64,000 nucleotides of DNA. Source: Halalkalicoccus sp. CG83 (GTDB lineage Archaea > Halobacteriota > Halobacteria > Halobacteriales > Halalkalicoccaceae). This document shows, one piece after another, positions 1 through 7,816 of the stretch. A program made the translations under genes and the position numbers. The notes under the pieces were generated by a model that saw only the letters and a program-made list of their open reading frames with translations, had not been told where the DNA came from and made no database searches. The stretch is taken from contig NZ_JAZDDH010000001.1 of assembly GCF_037081715.1 (NCBI RefSeq), forward strand, positions 62,001-126,000, in the 5' to 3' direction. How positions within the stretch are numbered: position 1 is the stretch's first letter; every line of letters starts with the position of its first letter.

Positions 1-38
1 TCCGCGACGTCGTCGCCGTTCAAAAGCAGCGTCTTCAT
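1..38 (-). CDS. N-terminal fragment, probable ornithine cyclodeaminase-family protein
   Basis: Only the first 12 codons are in the window (MKTLLLNGDDVA), starting at the ATG complementary to 36-38 and running off the left edge. The MxTLLLNxDDV opening resembles haloarchaeal ornithine cyclodeaminase/mu-crystallin proteins (NAD-dependent dehydrogenases acting on amino acids), but twelve residues are too few to be sure. The call is pattern recognition only. Confidence 0.3.
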   Translation of the reverse strand, partial: MKTLLLNGDDVA

Positions 39-111
39 GCCGGCAACTATCGCGAGCACCACTTAGTTCCTCCTGTAGCCCCGATCCGTCGATGCGCCGT
101 CGATCGGCCCG

Positions 112-276
112 CTATCCCGGACCCCGGTCGGCCTCCTCGAGCACCCACTCGAGCGCCTCGATGTAGCCCCGTTCCTCCGCCTCGACGGCCTCGCCGCCCT
201 CCTCGAATTCGTCGTACTCCTCGTCGTGGTCCCGAAGGTCGACTAGCCGATCGCGGATCTCCTGCTCGCTTTGCAT
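112..276 (-). CDS. small acidic protein of unknown function
   Basis: 54-residue protein starting MQSEQEIRDRLVDLRDHDEE. It is very rich in Glu and Asp (EEYDEFEEGGEAVEAEERGY) and predicted to be mostly alpha-helical, ending in EALEWVLEEADRGPG. The pattern of a charged helix, a loop and a second helix resembles the small acidic helical proteins of haloarchaea. The start is the ATG complementary to 274-276; a longer reading in the same frame upstream is Arg- and Pro-rich and looks non-coding. No enzyme motif is visible. Function unknown. Confidence 0.6.
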   Translation of the reverse strand: MQSEQEIRDRLVDLRDHDEEYDEFEEGGEAVEAEERGYIEALEWVLEEADRGPG

Positions 277-380
277 GAGCGAACTACGCATCCGGGAGAG
301 ATAAACCAACGCCCGGTATCGACGACCGTGACGGGGAAGAACGGTCCGTCGTCGTGGCGACGTGAAGGGATCGATCCGGA

Positions 381-809
381 CTACGCCATCGCCAGCGGGG
401 GTTCCTCCTCGGTCCCCGGATCGAGTTTGACGAGTCCGTCTTCGATCCAGACCGGGTACGTCTTCAAGCCTCGTTTCGCGGGGAAGCGGGGCGTGCCGTC
501 GGCGAGGTCGAACTCCCACCCGTGCAGCGGGCAACTGATGGCGGGTGCGGCCGCCTCGTCCGCTCGCGGCCTCCGGAGTGTGCCGTCGTCGGGCGTGAAA
601 CTCGCGAAACGGGAGGCGACGTGCTGGCTCGCCGAGGGCTTTCCGAACACCTTCCCCTCGCCCACCGGCCCGCCCATGTGCGGACAGGTGTTTCGTATCG
701 CGTACAGTTTCCCGTCGACGTCGAGCACCGCGATGCTCTCGCCGTTCACCGTGTAGAACCGTCGGCCGTTTCTGGGAATTTCGGATGCGTCGCCGAGCGT
801 CAGTGTCAT
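381..809 (-). CDS. Rieske [2Fe-2S] domain protein
   Basis: 142-residue single-domain Rieske ferredoxin. Both cluster-binding boxes are visible: C42-P-H44 (CPHMGGPVG) and C93-P-L-H96 (CPLHGWEFD), giving two Cys and two His ligands to one [2Fe-2S] cluster. The N-terminal beta strands (VNGESIAVLDVDGKLYAIRNT) are typical of the dioxygenase ferredoxin/NirD-like subgroup, which passes electrons to an oxygenase or reductase partner in the cytoplasm. The spacing between the boxes (48 residues) is longer than the usual 15-17 because of a loop with FTPDDGTLRRPRADEA. No oxygenase gene is adjacent, so the electron acceptor is unknown. Confidence 0.9.
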   Translation of the reverse strand: MTLTLGDASEIPRNGRRFYTVNGESIAVLDVDGKLYAIRNTCPHMGGPVGEGKVFGKPSASQHVASRFASFTPDDGTLRRPRADEAAAPAISCPLHGWEFDLADGTPRFPAKRGLKTYPVWIEDGLVKLDPGTEEEPPLAMA

Positions 810-918
810 AGGTCAGTCATGGGAATCCGGTCGACGGACCACCCGGTCCGCCGTTGGTGGGGGGGGGGCGTCTCGCTCCTTCGAGGGGTGGTCGTCCCGC
901 GGTCATGGGTTCGCGTCG

Positions 919-1266
919 CTACGACGCTCGGCGCGCCAGCGCGGCGACTCGGGCGTCGTCGGCCGAGGACCTGATGGCGCTGCGGTGGTCCGTCCACGAG
1001 GTGTAGCGCACTGCCGGGGTGCCGCCCACCAGGGCCGCAGCCTGCCTGGTCGGGACGACGACCTGGCGGGGAACTCGACGCGCCAGCGCGGCTGATCGAG
1101 CGTCGTCGGCCGAGCGCCGGATCGCGCTGCGATGGTCCGCCCAGGAGGCGTAGCGCGCCACCGGGGTGGAACCCACCATGACCGCCGCTTCCTTGGCCGG
1201 GTAGACGATTTGTCGAGGGGAGCGTTCGATCGTCTGTGCCGGAGTCTGTCCGTGTATGATTGCCAT
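919..1266 (-). CDS. protein built of two tandem 49-residue repeats, unknown function
   Basis: 115 residues: a 17-residue leader (MAIIHGQTPAQTIERSP) followed by two consecutive 49-residue units. By my count the units match at 33 of 49 positions. Shared core motifs are VGxTPxxRYxSWxDHRS and RSADDARxAALARR. The stop follows directly after unit two. I do not recognise the family. The two other frames are also open here, but this one gives a coherent repeated protein with conservative replacements (Ile/Val, Lys/Arg, Met/Leu), which supports it as the coding frame. A CATATCAA TATA-like element lies near 1302-1310 on the minus strand. The ATG at 1266 is chosen; an ATG-less extension to 1293 is possible. 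Confidence 0.5.
   Translation of the reverse strand: MAIIHGQTPAQTIERSPRQIVYPAKEAAVMVGSTPVARYASWADHRSAIRRSADDARSAALARRVPRQVVVPTRQAAALVGGTPAVRYTSWTDHRSAIRSSADDARVAALARRAS
922..1215 (-). repeat. tandem duplication, 2 x 147 nt, inside the coding sequence
   Basis: Unit 1 covers 1069-1215 and unit 2 covers 922-1068. Together they encode the two 49-residue copies of the protein above. The DNA copies are diverged but clearly alignable: the stretch around gcgtcgtcggccgag occurs in both, and so does ggtggtccg/gatggtccg followed by tcca/ccca. Confidence 0.7.
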
Positions 1267-1471
1267 ACGTGGGGTAACGCCGGCCAGAAGCATAGCCGTA
1301 GCACTTGATATGGGAGGGACCGCTCGCTGAGCCCTCTACGGGCGTCCCCGACGGTGGTCCGTTCGTCACCGTCCGAAGCGCAACGACGGCGAAGGGCGAC
1401 GAACGTTACGGTCGCGAACCGTCCTACCCAGAGAACGCGTTTTGCCCACCGACAGCGTAGTAACGCATACC

Positions 1472-2122
1472 ATGGTCGTCATTCTCAAGGTACGCGTTCC
1501 GGCCGACGCGTTCGCCCTCGGGCGCGTACTGTCGATCCCGGAGGGGGTCACGGTCGAACTCGAGACGCTCGTCGATCGAGGCGAGCGATCACGGCCGTAC
1601 CTCTGGGTGGTAGCGTCCGACGTCGACGCCGCCCTCGTCGCCGTCGGCGAGCGGACCTCGGCCGACGTGACGGCCGTAGAGGTGCTCGAGGACCGCGCGC
1701 TCGTCGCGCTCGACTGGGATGTGAACCAAGGCGACCTGTTCAACGGAATCAGACGGTGTGAGGGGCAGATCCTCACCGTCACCGGCGACCACGAGGGCTG
1801 GGAGTTCAACGTCCGGTTCTCCGCGCACGCGAACCTCTCGCGGTTCAAACGTTACTGCGAGGACGACGGGATCGAGTTCACCGTCGTGAAGATCTACACC
1901 GCCACCGTGCCCAGGGCGGACGCCACCTTCGGCATGACCGATCGTCAGCGCGAGACGGTAGTGTACGCCGTCCGAGCGGGATACTACGACGTCCCGCGTC
2001 GGTGTCGGACGAGCGACCTGGCGGATCACTTCGACGTCTCCAGTCAGGCGGTGATGGAGCGTCTGCGTCGGGGGATCACCAACCTCGTTTCTGCGACGTT
2101 GCTCTCCGAATCCGAGGCGTGA
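1472..2122 (+). CDS. Bat-like HTH-10 transcriptional regulator
   Basis: 216-residue protein with the architecture of haloarchaeal bacterio-opsin-activator-like regulators. The N-terminal ~155 residues form an alpha/beta domain (MVVILKVRVPADAFALGRVL) with no obvious cofactor motif. The C-terminus holds the HTH_10 DNA-binding domain: FGMTDRQRETVVYAVRAGYYDVPRRCRTSD, then LADHFDVSSQAVMERLRRGITNL. The ATG at 1472 is preferred over the in-frame TTG at 1442 because MVVILKV is the usual type of opening for this family. It stands alone, divergent from the repeat protein, so its targets cannot be inferred. Confidence 0.88.
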   Translation: MVVILKVRVPADAFALGRVLSIPEGVTVELETLVDRGERSRPYLWVVASDVDAALVAVGERTSADVTAVEVLEDRALVALDWDVNQGDLFNGIRRCEGQILTVTGDHEGWEFNVRFSAHANLSRFKRYCEDDGIEFTVVKIYTATVPRADATFGMTDRQRETVVYAVRAGYYDVPRRCRTSDLADHFDVSSQAVMERLRRGITNLVSATLLSESEA

Positions 2123-2329
2123 GGAGCCCGAACGAGGATGCGGATCAGATGACGCGAAGGCGATCTACCACGGTAATGGCCCAGTACGGGTTGAGTTCGG
2201 TAGTTCGCGCCGTTCACGAGAACACGGAGCTCCGCGTTCGGCGTCGAAAGAAACGGGATCGTTCACGCACCGATACGACGATCTGGACGAGGGGCAACGG
2301 CGGCCTGTGAGATCTGGCTACTGCCTATC

Positions 2330-3994
2330 TCACATCGCGCCGCCCATGCCGCCCATGCCGCCCATGCCACCCATGCCGCCGGGGGCGCCGCCCTGGTCGT
2401 CCTCCTTGTCGGTCGAGAGGTCGCCGGCGGAGATGATGTCGTCGATCTTCAGCACGAGGTTCGCGGCCTCCGTCGCGCTCGATAGCGCCTGCTCCTTCGC
2501 GTGGGCGGGCTCGACGACGCCGGCGTCGAAGGTGTCGACGATGTCGCCACTGAAGACGTTCAGGCCGGCGCGCTGGTCGCCAGACTCGTGGGCCGAGCGG
2601 AGGTCGACCAGCGTGTCGATGCTGTCGAGACCGGCGTTCTCCGCGAGCACGCGAGGGACGAGTTCGAGCGCGTCGGCGAACGCCTCGACCGCGAGCTGCT
2701 CGCGACCGGAGACGGAGTCGGCGTAGTCGCGAAGCCGCGAGGCGATCTCGACCTCGATCGCGCCGCCGCCGGCGAGCACGCGCCCGTCGGAGACGGTCTG
2801 GGCGACGACTTCGAGGGCGTCGTTGATGCCGCGTTCGAGCTCGTCGACGACGTGCTCGGTCGAGCCACGCAGCAGGAGCGTGACGCCGTGGGCGTCCTCG
2901 CCGGTGACGTAGAACAGCTCGTCGGCGTCGTCACGGACGACGTCGCCGTAGCCGAGGTCGGCGTCGGTCGCGCTGTCGAGGTCGCTGACGATCGAGGCGC
3001 CGAGCACCTCAGTGAGGAACTCCAGGTCGGACTTCTTCGCGCGCCGGACCGCGAGGATCCCCTCCTTCGCGAGGTAGTGCTGGGCGAGGTCGTCGATGCC
3101 CTTCTGACAGAAGACGACGTCGGCGCCGGTCTCCTTGATCTGCTCGACCTTCTGTTTGAGCTGTTTCTCCTCCTGGTCGAGGAACTGCTGGAGCTGGTCG
3201 GGGCTGTCGATGCTGACGTTCGTGTCGGCGTTGGCCTCCTCGACCTCGATCGGCTCGTTGACCAGCAGCACCTTCGCGTCCTCGACGGACGTGGGCATGT
3301 CGTCGTGGACGGGGTCCTTGTCGATGACTGCACCCTCGAGCAGCTCGCTCTCGCCCGCCGAGCGGCCGGTCTGGGTCTCGATCTCGAGGTACTCGAGGTC
3401 GACGACGTTGTCGCCCTCGTCGGTCTCGACGGTGACCTGGCTCACGGCGTCGACGATCAGCTGGGCGAGGTGCTCCTTGTTGAGCTCCGCGCCCTTGCCG
3501 GTCATCGAGGTCTCTGCCACCTTCTTCAGGAGCTCCTCGTCGTTGGGGTCGACGTTCTCCGCGACGTTGTCGACCTCCTGTCGGGCCTGCTCGCTCGCCA
3601 TGTGGAAGCCCTTGATGATCGCGGTCGGGTGGATCTCCTGCTCGAGGAGGTCCTCGGCGTTCTTCAGGAGCTCGCCGGCGATGGCGACGGCGGTGGTGGT
3701 GCCGTCACCCGCCTCGTTCTCCTGGGTCTCGGCGACCTCGATGATCATCTCCGCGGTGGGGTTGTCGATGTCCATCTCCTTCAGGATGGTCACCCCGTCG
3801 TTGGTGATGGTAACGCCGCCCGTCGAGTCGACGAGCATCTTGTCCATTCCCTTGGGTCCGAGCGTCGAACGGACCGCCTCGGCGACCGCACGCGCCGCCG
3901 AGATGTTGTAGTCCTGCGCGTTTCGGTCCTGTACGCGCTGGGCGTCGTCTCCCATGATGATCATGGGCTGTCCCTGTTGCATTCGCTGGCTCAT
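2330..3994 (-). CDS. ths: thermosome subunit (group II chaperonin)
   Basis: 554 residues, the usual length of archaeal CCT/thermosome subunits. It assembles into two stacked rings and folds proteins in an ATP-driven, lid-closing cycle in the cytoplasm. Visible family motifs are STLGPKGMDKMLVDSTGGVTITNDG split over the equatorial nucleotide site, ETQENEAGDGTTTAVAIAGELL with the GDGTT catalytic loop, and GGGAIEVEIASRL. The tail is the typical GGMGGMGG repeat (DNA 2335-2385). The start is ATG complementary to 3992-3994 (MSQRMQQGQPMIIMGDD); upstream sequence in frame belongs to the promoter. A TTTATATA box sits 26-30 nt upstream, so the transcript is nearly leaderless. Divergent from mcm. Confidence 0.98.
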   Translation of the reverse strand: MSQRMQQGQPMIIMGDDAQRVQDRNAQDYNISAARAVAEAVRSTLGPKGMDKMLVDSTGGVTITNDGVTILKEMDIDNPTAEMIIEVAETQENEAGDGTTTAVAIAGELLKNAEDLLEQEIHPTAIIKGFHMASEQARQEVDNVAENVDPNDEELLKKVAETSMTGKGAELNKEHLAQLIVDAVSQVTVETDEGDNVVDLEYLEIETQTGRSAGESELLEGAVIDKDPVHDDMPTSVEDAKVLLVNEPIEVEEANADTNVSIDSPDQLQQFLDQEEKQLKQKVEQIKETGADVVFCQKGIDDLAQHYLAKEGILAVRRAKKSDLEFLTEVLGASIVSDLDSATDADLGYGDVVRDDADELFYVTGEDAHGVTLLLRGSTEHVVDELERGINDALEVVAQTVSDGRVLAGGGAIEVEIASRLRDYADSVSGREQLAVEAFADALELVPRVLAENAGLDSIDTLVDLRSAHESGDQRAGLNVFSGDIVDTFDAGVVEPAHAKEQALSSATEAANLVLKIDDIISAGDLSTDKEDDQGGAPGGMGGMGGMGGMGGAM

Positions 3995-4020
3995 AGTCAC
4001 CGAGTCGTTGTTTGTGGTTC

Positions 4021-4028
4021 TATATAAA
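4021..4028 (-). promoter_or_regulatory. TATA box of the thermosome gene
   Basis: Minus-strand TTTATATA centred about 30 nt before the ATG at 3994, flanked upstream by GGAAGCAGTGG as possible BRE. The spacing predicts transcription starting about 4 nt before the start codon. The consensus-quality box fits a strongly expressed, heat-inducible chaperonin gene. Confidence 0.75.
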
Positions 4029-4319
4029 ACCACTGCTTCCGGCGGGCGTTTCGACTGCGACGTCACGAGACGATCCGCCGAGACGCCGGTTTCCCGGTGC
4101 GTCAGTCCGTGTCCATGCGAGACGGTAGCAATGTCCTTCGGGGCGAACGCGGAACGATCGTCAGGCTTTAAGTAGAATAGCAGAAGTGCGGCCGGTACCG
4201 ACGGCACCGTCGTTTCGAGCGGACCCGGATGAGCGGAACCCGCCCCCATCGACGGAACGGTCTCGGTCGCTCGGCGTAGTCCGAAGGTTCATACCCGAAG
4301 ATCGACTACAGGGGATAGT

Positions 4320-6422
4320 ATGGCCAGCGCGGAGAACCAGGAGCTCGTCGGCCGTTTCGAGGAGTTCTACCGCACGTACTATCAGAACGAGATCGGCGAG
4401 CTGGCACAGCACTATCCCAACGAACAGCGCTCGCTCTTTCTCGACTGGACCGACCTGAATCGGTTCGACCCCGACGTCGCCGACGACTACCGCAACCAGC
4501 CCGAGCAGATGCAGCCCTACGCCGAGGAGGCCCTCCGTCTCTACGACCTCCCCGTCGACGTCAGTCTCGGTCAGGCCCACGTCCGGGTCCGGAACCTCCC
4601 CGACTCGACGGAGATCCGTGAGATCCGCTCGAAGCACGTCAACACGCTGGTGGAGGTCCGGGGGATCGTCCGGAAGGCGACCGACGTCCGCCCCAAGATC
4701 GAACAGGCGGCCTTCGAGTGCCAGCGCTGTGGCACCCTCACGCGGATCCCCCAGGGCGGGGGCGACTTCCAGGAACCGCATCAGTGCCAGGGCTGTGAGC
4801 GCCAGGGTCCCTTCAGGATCAACTTCGACCAGTCGGAGTTCGTCGACGCCCAGAAGCTCCGCATCCAGGAGAGCCCGGAGGGGCTGCGCGGCGGCGAGAC
4901 CCCACAGAGCCTCGACGTCCACATCGAGGACGACATCACCGGTGAGGTCACGCCGGGCGATCACGCCCGCGTCACGGGCGTGCTCCACCTCGAACAGCAG
5001 GGCTCCGACCGCGAGAAATCCACCATGTTCGACATCTACATGGAGGGCGTCTCGGTCGAGATCGAGGAGGAGCAGTTCGAGGACATGGACATCACCGACG
5101 AGGACAAGCGAGCGATCATCGAGCTCTCGAACGATCCCGGCATCTACGAGCGGATGATCGACAGCCTCGCGCCCTCGATCTACGGTCACCGCCAGGCGAA
5201 GCTCGCGATGACGCTCCAGCTCTTCTCCGGGGTGACGAAACACCTCCCCGACGGCTCGCGTACCCGCGGCGACCTCCACATGCTGTTGATCGGGGATCCC
5301 GGGACCGGGAAGTCACAGCTGCTCCAGTACATCCGCAACATCGCGCCCCGATCGGTCTACACCTCCGGGAAGGGCTCCTCCTCGGCCGGGCTCACGGCCG
5401 CCGCGGTCCGCGACGACTTCGGCGACGGCCAGCAGTGGACGCTCGAGGCGGGCGCGCTCGTGCTCGCCGACCAGGGGATCGCCGCGGTCGACGAGCTCGA
5501 CAAGATGCGTCCCGAGGACCGTTCGGCGATGCACGAGGCGCTCGAACAGCAGTCGATCTCGATCTCGAAGGCGGGAATCAACGCTACGCTCAAGTCGCGG
5601 TGTTCGCTGCTCGGCGCGGCGAACCCAAAATATGGAAGATTCGACCAGTACGAACCGATTGGCGAGCAGATCGACCTCGAGCCCGCACTCATTTCGCGGT
5701 TCGACCTGATCTTCACGGTCACCGACAAGCCCGACCCCGACGAGGACCGCAAGCTCGCTCAGCACATCCTCCAGACCAACTACGCGGGCGAGCTCAACAC
5801 CCAGCGGACGAACCTGAGCTCGCCGGACGTCACCCGCGAGGAGGTCGACGCGGTCACCGAGCAGGTCGCCCCCGACATCGACGCCGAACTGCTGCGCAAG
5901 TACATCGCGTACGCCCAGCAGACCTGTTATCCCCGGATGACCGACGGTGCCCGCGAGGAGATCCAGGAGTTCTACGTCGACCTCCGCTCGAAGGGGGCCG
6001 ACGAGGACGCGCCCGTTCCCGTGACGGCCCGAAAGCTCGAGGCGCTCGTGCGACTAGCGGAGGCGAGCGCGCGGGTTCGACTCTCGGACACCGTCGACAG
6101 CGAGGACGCCGAACGGGTGATCGAGATCGTGCGTTCCTGTCTGCAGGACATCGGTATCGACCCCGAGACGGGCGAGTACGACGTCGACGTGATCGAGACG
6201 GGACGCTCGAAGACCCAGCGAGATCGGGTGAAGGGGATCAAACAGATCATCCGCGAGCTCCAGGAGGAGTACGACGACGAACGCGGTGCGCCCGAGGAGA
6301 AGGTCATGGAGCGCGCAGAGGAGGCGGGTATAGAACAGGACAAGGCCGAACACGAGATCCAGAAGCTCAAGAACAGGGGCGACATCTACTCACCAGGGTC
6401 GGATCATCTGCGCGTGGTCTGA
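4320..6422 (+). CDS. mcm: replicative helicase MCM
   Basis: 700 residues, full-length archaeal MCM; it forms the hexameric 3'-5' helicase that unwinds DNA at the fork. N-terminal domain A and an OB fold carry a zinc site (C134, C137, C156, C159). The AAA+ domain shows Walker A GDPGTGKS (325-332), Walker B VDELDK (390-395), sensor-1 GAANPKYG and the arginine finger in LISRFDL. A winged-helix domain follows near the C-terminus (GIKQIIRELQEEYD to DHLRVV). No intein is present, although haloarchaeal MCM genes sometimes carry one. The ATG at 4320 follows a TTCATACC element about 30 nt upstream. Its last ~85 codons are copied in the next gene. Confidence 0.98.
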   Translation: MASAENQELVGRFEEFYRTYYQNEIGELAQHYPNEQRSLFLDWTDLNRFDPDVADDYRNQPEQMQPYAEEALRLYDLPVDVSLGQAHVRVRNLPDSTEIREIRSKHVNTLVEVRGIVRKATDVRPKIEQAAFECQRCGTLTRIPQGGGDFQEPHQCQGCERQGPFRINFDQSEFVDAQKLRIQESPEGLRGGETPQSLDVHIEDDITGEVTPGDHARVTGVLHLEQQGSDREKSTMFDIYMEGVSVEIEEEQFEDMDITDEDKRAIIELSNDPGIYERMIDSLAPSIYGHRQAKLAMTLQLFSGVTKHLPDGSRTRGDLHMLLIGDPGTGKSQLLQYIRNIAPRSVYTSGKGSSSAGLTAAAVRDDFGDGQQWTLEAGALVLADQGIAAVDELDKMRPEDRSAMHEALEQQSISISKAGINATLKSRCSLLGAANPKYGRFDQYEPIGEQIDLEPALISRFDLIFTVTDKPDPDEDRKLAQHILQTNYAGELNTQRTNLSSPDVTREEVDAVTEQVAPDIDAELLRKYIAYAQQTCYPRMTDGAREEIQEFYVDLRSKGADEDAPVPVTARKLEALVRLAEASARVRLSDTVDSEDAERVIEIVRSCLQDIGIDPETGEYDVDVIETGRSKTQRDRVKGIKQIIRELQEEYDDERGAPEEKVMERAEEAGIEQDKAEHEIQKLKNRGDIYSPGSDHLRVV

Positions 6423-6440
6423 AACCTGATCCGTTGGCGC

Positions 6441-6450
6441 GGTTTTCTTT
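6441..6450 (+). terminator. T-rich tract after mcm, candidate terminator
   Basis: ggttttcttt lies 19 nt after the mcm stop codon. Archaeal termination often occurs at T-rich tracts without a hairpin; no stem is visible. It precedes the promoter of the MCM paralogue, so it would separate the two transcripts. Confidence 0.35.
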
Positions 6451-6480
6451 CGTTCTATACGATATATTTAAATAGTTAGA

Positions 6481-6487
6481 ATTTAAG
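6481..6487 (+). promoter_or_regulatory. TATA box of the MCM-like paralogue
   Basis: atttaag, centred 27 nt before the ATG at 6511, matches the spacing of a leaderless haloarchaeal promoter. A second AT-rich stretch (gatatatttaaatag, from about 6461) lies further upstream. Confidence 0.5.
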
Positions 6488-6510
6488 CGCATCAGAGATA
6501 TACCAGAGCC

Positions 6511-7674
6511 ATGACCTCGAACGAGTCCAATGCTGCCGACACACAGGACGACCACCGCCGTCTTCTCGTCCTTCTCAACGAATACGGCATCTCAGAGAAC
6601 GCTCAACGATTACTCGCGCTACAGTTGACTGGCGGGTGTATATATACTCACGGCGAACGCCACATCCGGGGAGAGATCAACATGGCCCTATTCGTCGGCT
6701 CAGAGGCAAACCAATCCGGACTGCTTGAGACACTCACCGCAATTTCGCCAGGGAGTACGACGATCAACGCAACCGGGGCGAGCTATGGCGGGCTGATCGC
6801 GAACGCATCCGGCCAATCAGTTGAGCCGGGAATCCTCCTTGATGACCAGTACGACCGATACTTCATCCATCGGGCAGGCGACCTTGGCGAACGGACGAGA
6901 CGGGCACTCAGTGGTCTGCTCGAATCGGGCACGCACACCATCACCAAATCCAACGTCCACAAGCGCCTCGAGAATCATGCGAGCTACCTGCTGACGGATA
7001 CGCCCAGATACGGCGATTGGGACAAGTACGAGCCGTTGTCCGACCAGTTACCGATCACCGGCGAACTGCTCTCGAAGTTTGATCTCGTCGTGGCCAGCCA
7101 TGAGAGTGGGCGGGTGAACTACGGCGTCGACCCGTTGACGCGCGACGCGGCGACGCAGTATCTCTCCGGGGTGCGTTCGATCACACCAGCCTTTTCAGAG
7201 GACGTACGGGAAGAACTTACCACCCGCCTCGTCTCGCTACAGGAGCGTCTGGATGATGACCGGCCCCCTGTGAAACTCCAGTTTCACTCGTTCCGGCGGT
7301 TCGTGGATGCAGCGGCGCGATTGGAGCGCTCCGAGACGGTCGAGCCACACCATATCGAGTATGCTACCTCACTTATCGAGGAAGCATTCGAAGATCTCGG
7401 GATCCTCACCGTCCCTGAGGAAGAAGAGTACGACGTCGACGTGATCGAGACGGGACGCTCGAAGACCCAGCGCGACCGCGTGAAGGGGATCAAACAGATC
7501 ATCCGCGAGCTTCAAGAAGAGTACGATGGCGAGCCCGGTGTTCCGGAAGAGAAGGTCTATCAACGGGCGGAGGAATCTGGCCTGGAGCGGAATAAGGCCG
7601 AAAACGAAATCCAGAAGCTCAAGAATAAGGGCGATGCCTATTCACCCATCGAAGATTACCTCCGGCTGGTCTAA
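6511..7674 (+). CDS. MCM-derived paralogue with a degenerate ATPase
   Basis: 387 residues that align with the AAA+ and winged-helix part of the neighbouring MCM but lack its whole N-terminal OB/zinc domain. The catalytic motifs are gone: GDPGTGKS is replaced by GSEANQSG (about 63-70), the Walker B DELDK position reads IHRAGD, sensor-1 NPKYG became TPRYG, and the arginine finger SRFDL became SKFDL. The structural block PRYGDWDKYEPLSDQLPITG is kept. The last ~80 residues (YDVDVIETGRSKTQRDRVKG to EDYLRLV) are almost the same as in MCM. It should therefore bind DNA or MCM through the winged helix but not hydrolyse ATP. It has its own TATA box and an intact frame. A regulator, a decoy subunit or a relic of a mobile replicon are all possible; function is inference. 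Confidence 0.85.
   Translation: MTSNESNAADTQDDHRRLLVLLNEYGISENAQRLLALQLTGGCIYTHGERHIRGEINMALFVGSEANQSGLLETLTAISPGSTTINATGASYGGLIANASGQSVEPGILLDDQYDRYFIHRAGDLGERTRRALSGLLESGTHTITKSNVHKRLENHASYLLTDTPRYGDWDKYEPLSDQLPITGELLSKFDLVVASHESGRVNYGVDPLTRDAATQYLSGVRSITPAFSEDVREELTTRLVSLQERLDDDRPPVKLQFHSFRRFVDAAARLERSETVEPHHIEYATSLIEEAFEDLGILTVPEEEEYDVDVIETGRSKTQRDRVKGIKQIIRELQEEYDGEPGVPEEKVYQRAEESGLERNKAENEIQKLKNKGDAYSPIEDYLRLV
7426..7674 (+). repeat. 3'-end copy of mcm (partner 6174-6422)
   Basis: The 3' ends of mcm and its paralogue align without gaps at an offset of 1252 nt. Over 6174-6259 versus 7426-7511 I count 83 of 86 bases identical, all three differences at third codon positions. Similarity then falls but stays recognisable to the stop codons. 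Upstream of 7426 the two genes are far more diverged. Confidence 0.8.
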
Positions 7675-7816
7675 ACCTGTCGAGAGACCCCATCGCTACC
7701 TCCCGAATCCCGACCGCGACACTGGGTTCGCCGATGTTACGTCCGCAGCCAGGCGAACTGGCGCCGCTGGGGGCCTTCATATGTTACTTATATTATACTA
7801 CGTTAGTAGCACAGAT

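Noticed and set aside
806-1369. Alternative frames covering the tandem-repeat region
   Set aside because: The 187- and 133-codon alternatives give Arg/Pro/Ser-rich translations; the 919-1266 frame alone shows conservative substitutions between the two repeat copies.
2338-2388. Short tandem repeat gccgcccat looking like a minisatellite
   Set aside because: It is the coding sequence of the GGM-rich C-terminal tail that all thermosome subunits have.
2501-4027. 508-codon open frame on the strand opposite the thermosome gene
   Set aside because: Translation is a Val/Leu/Asp repeat-like shadow of the GC-rich thermosome codons; the minus strand encodes a complete chaperonin.
4161-5279. 372-codon frame opposite mcm
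   Set aside because: It is antisense to conserved MCM domains and has no family features; a shadow of codon bias.
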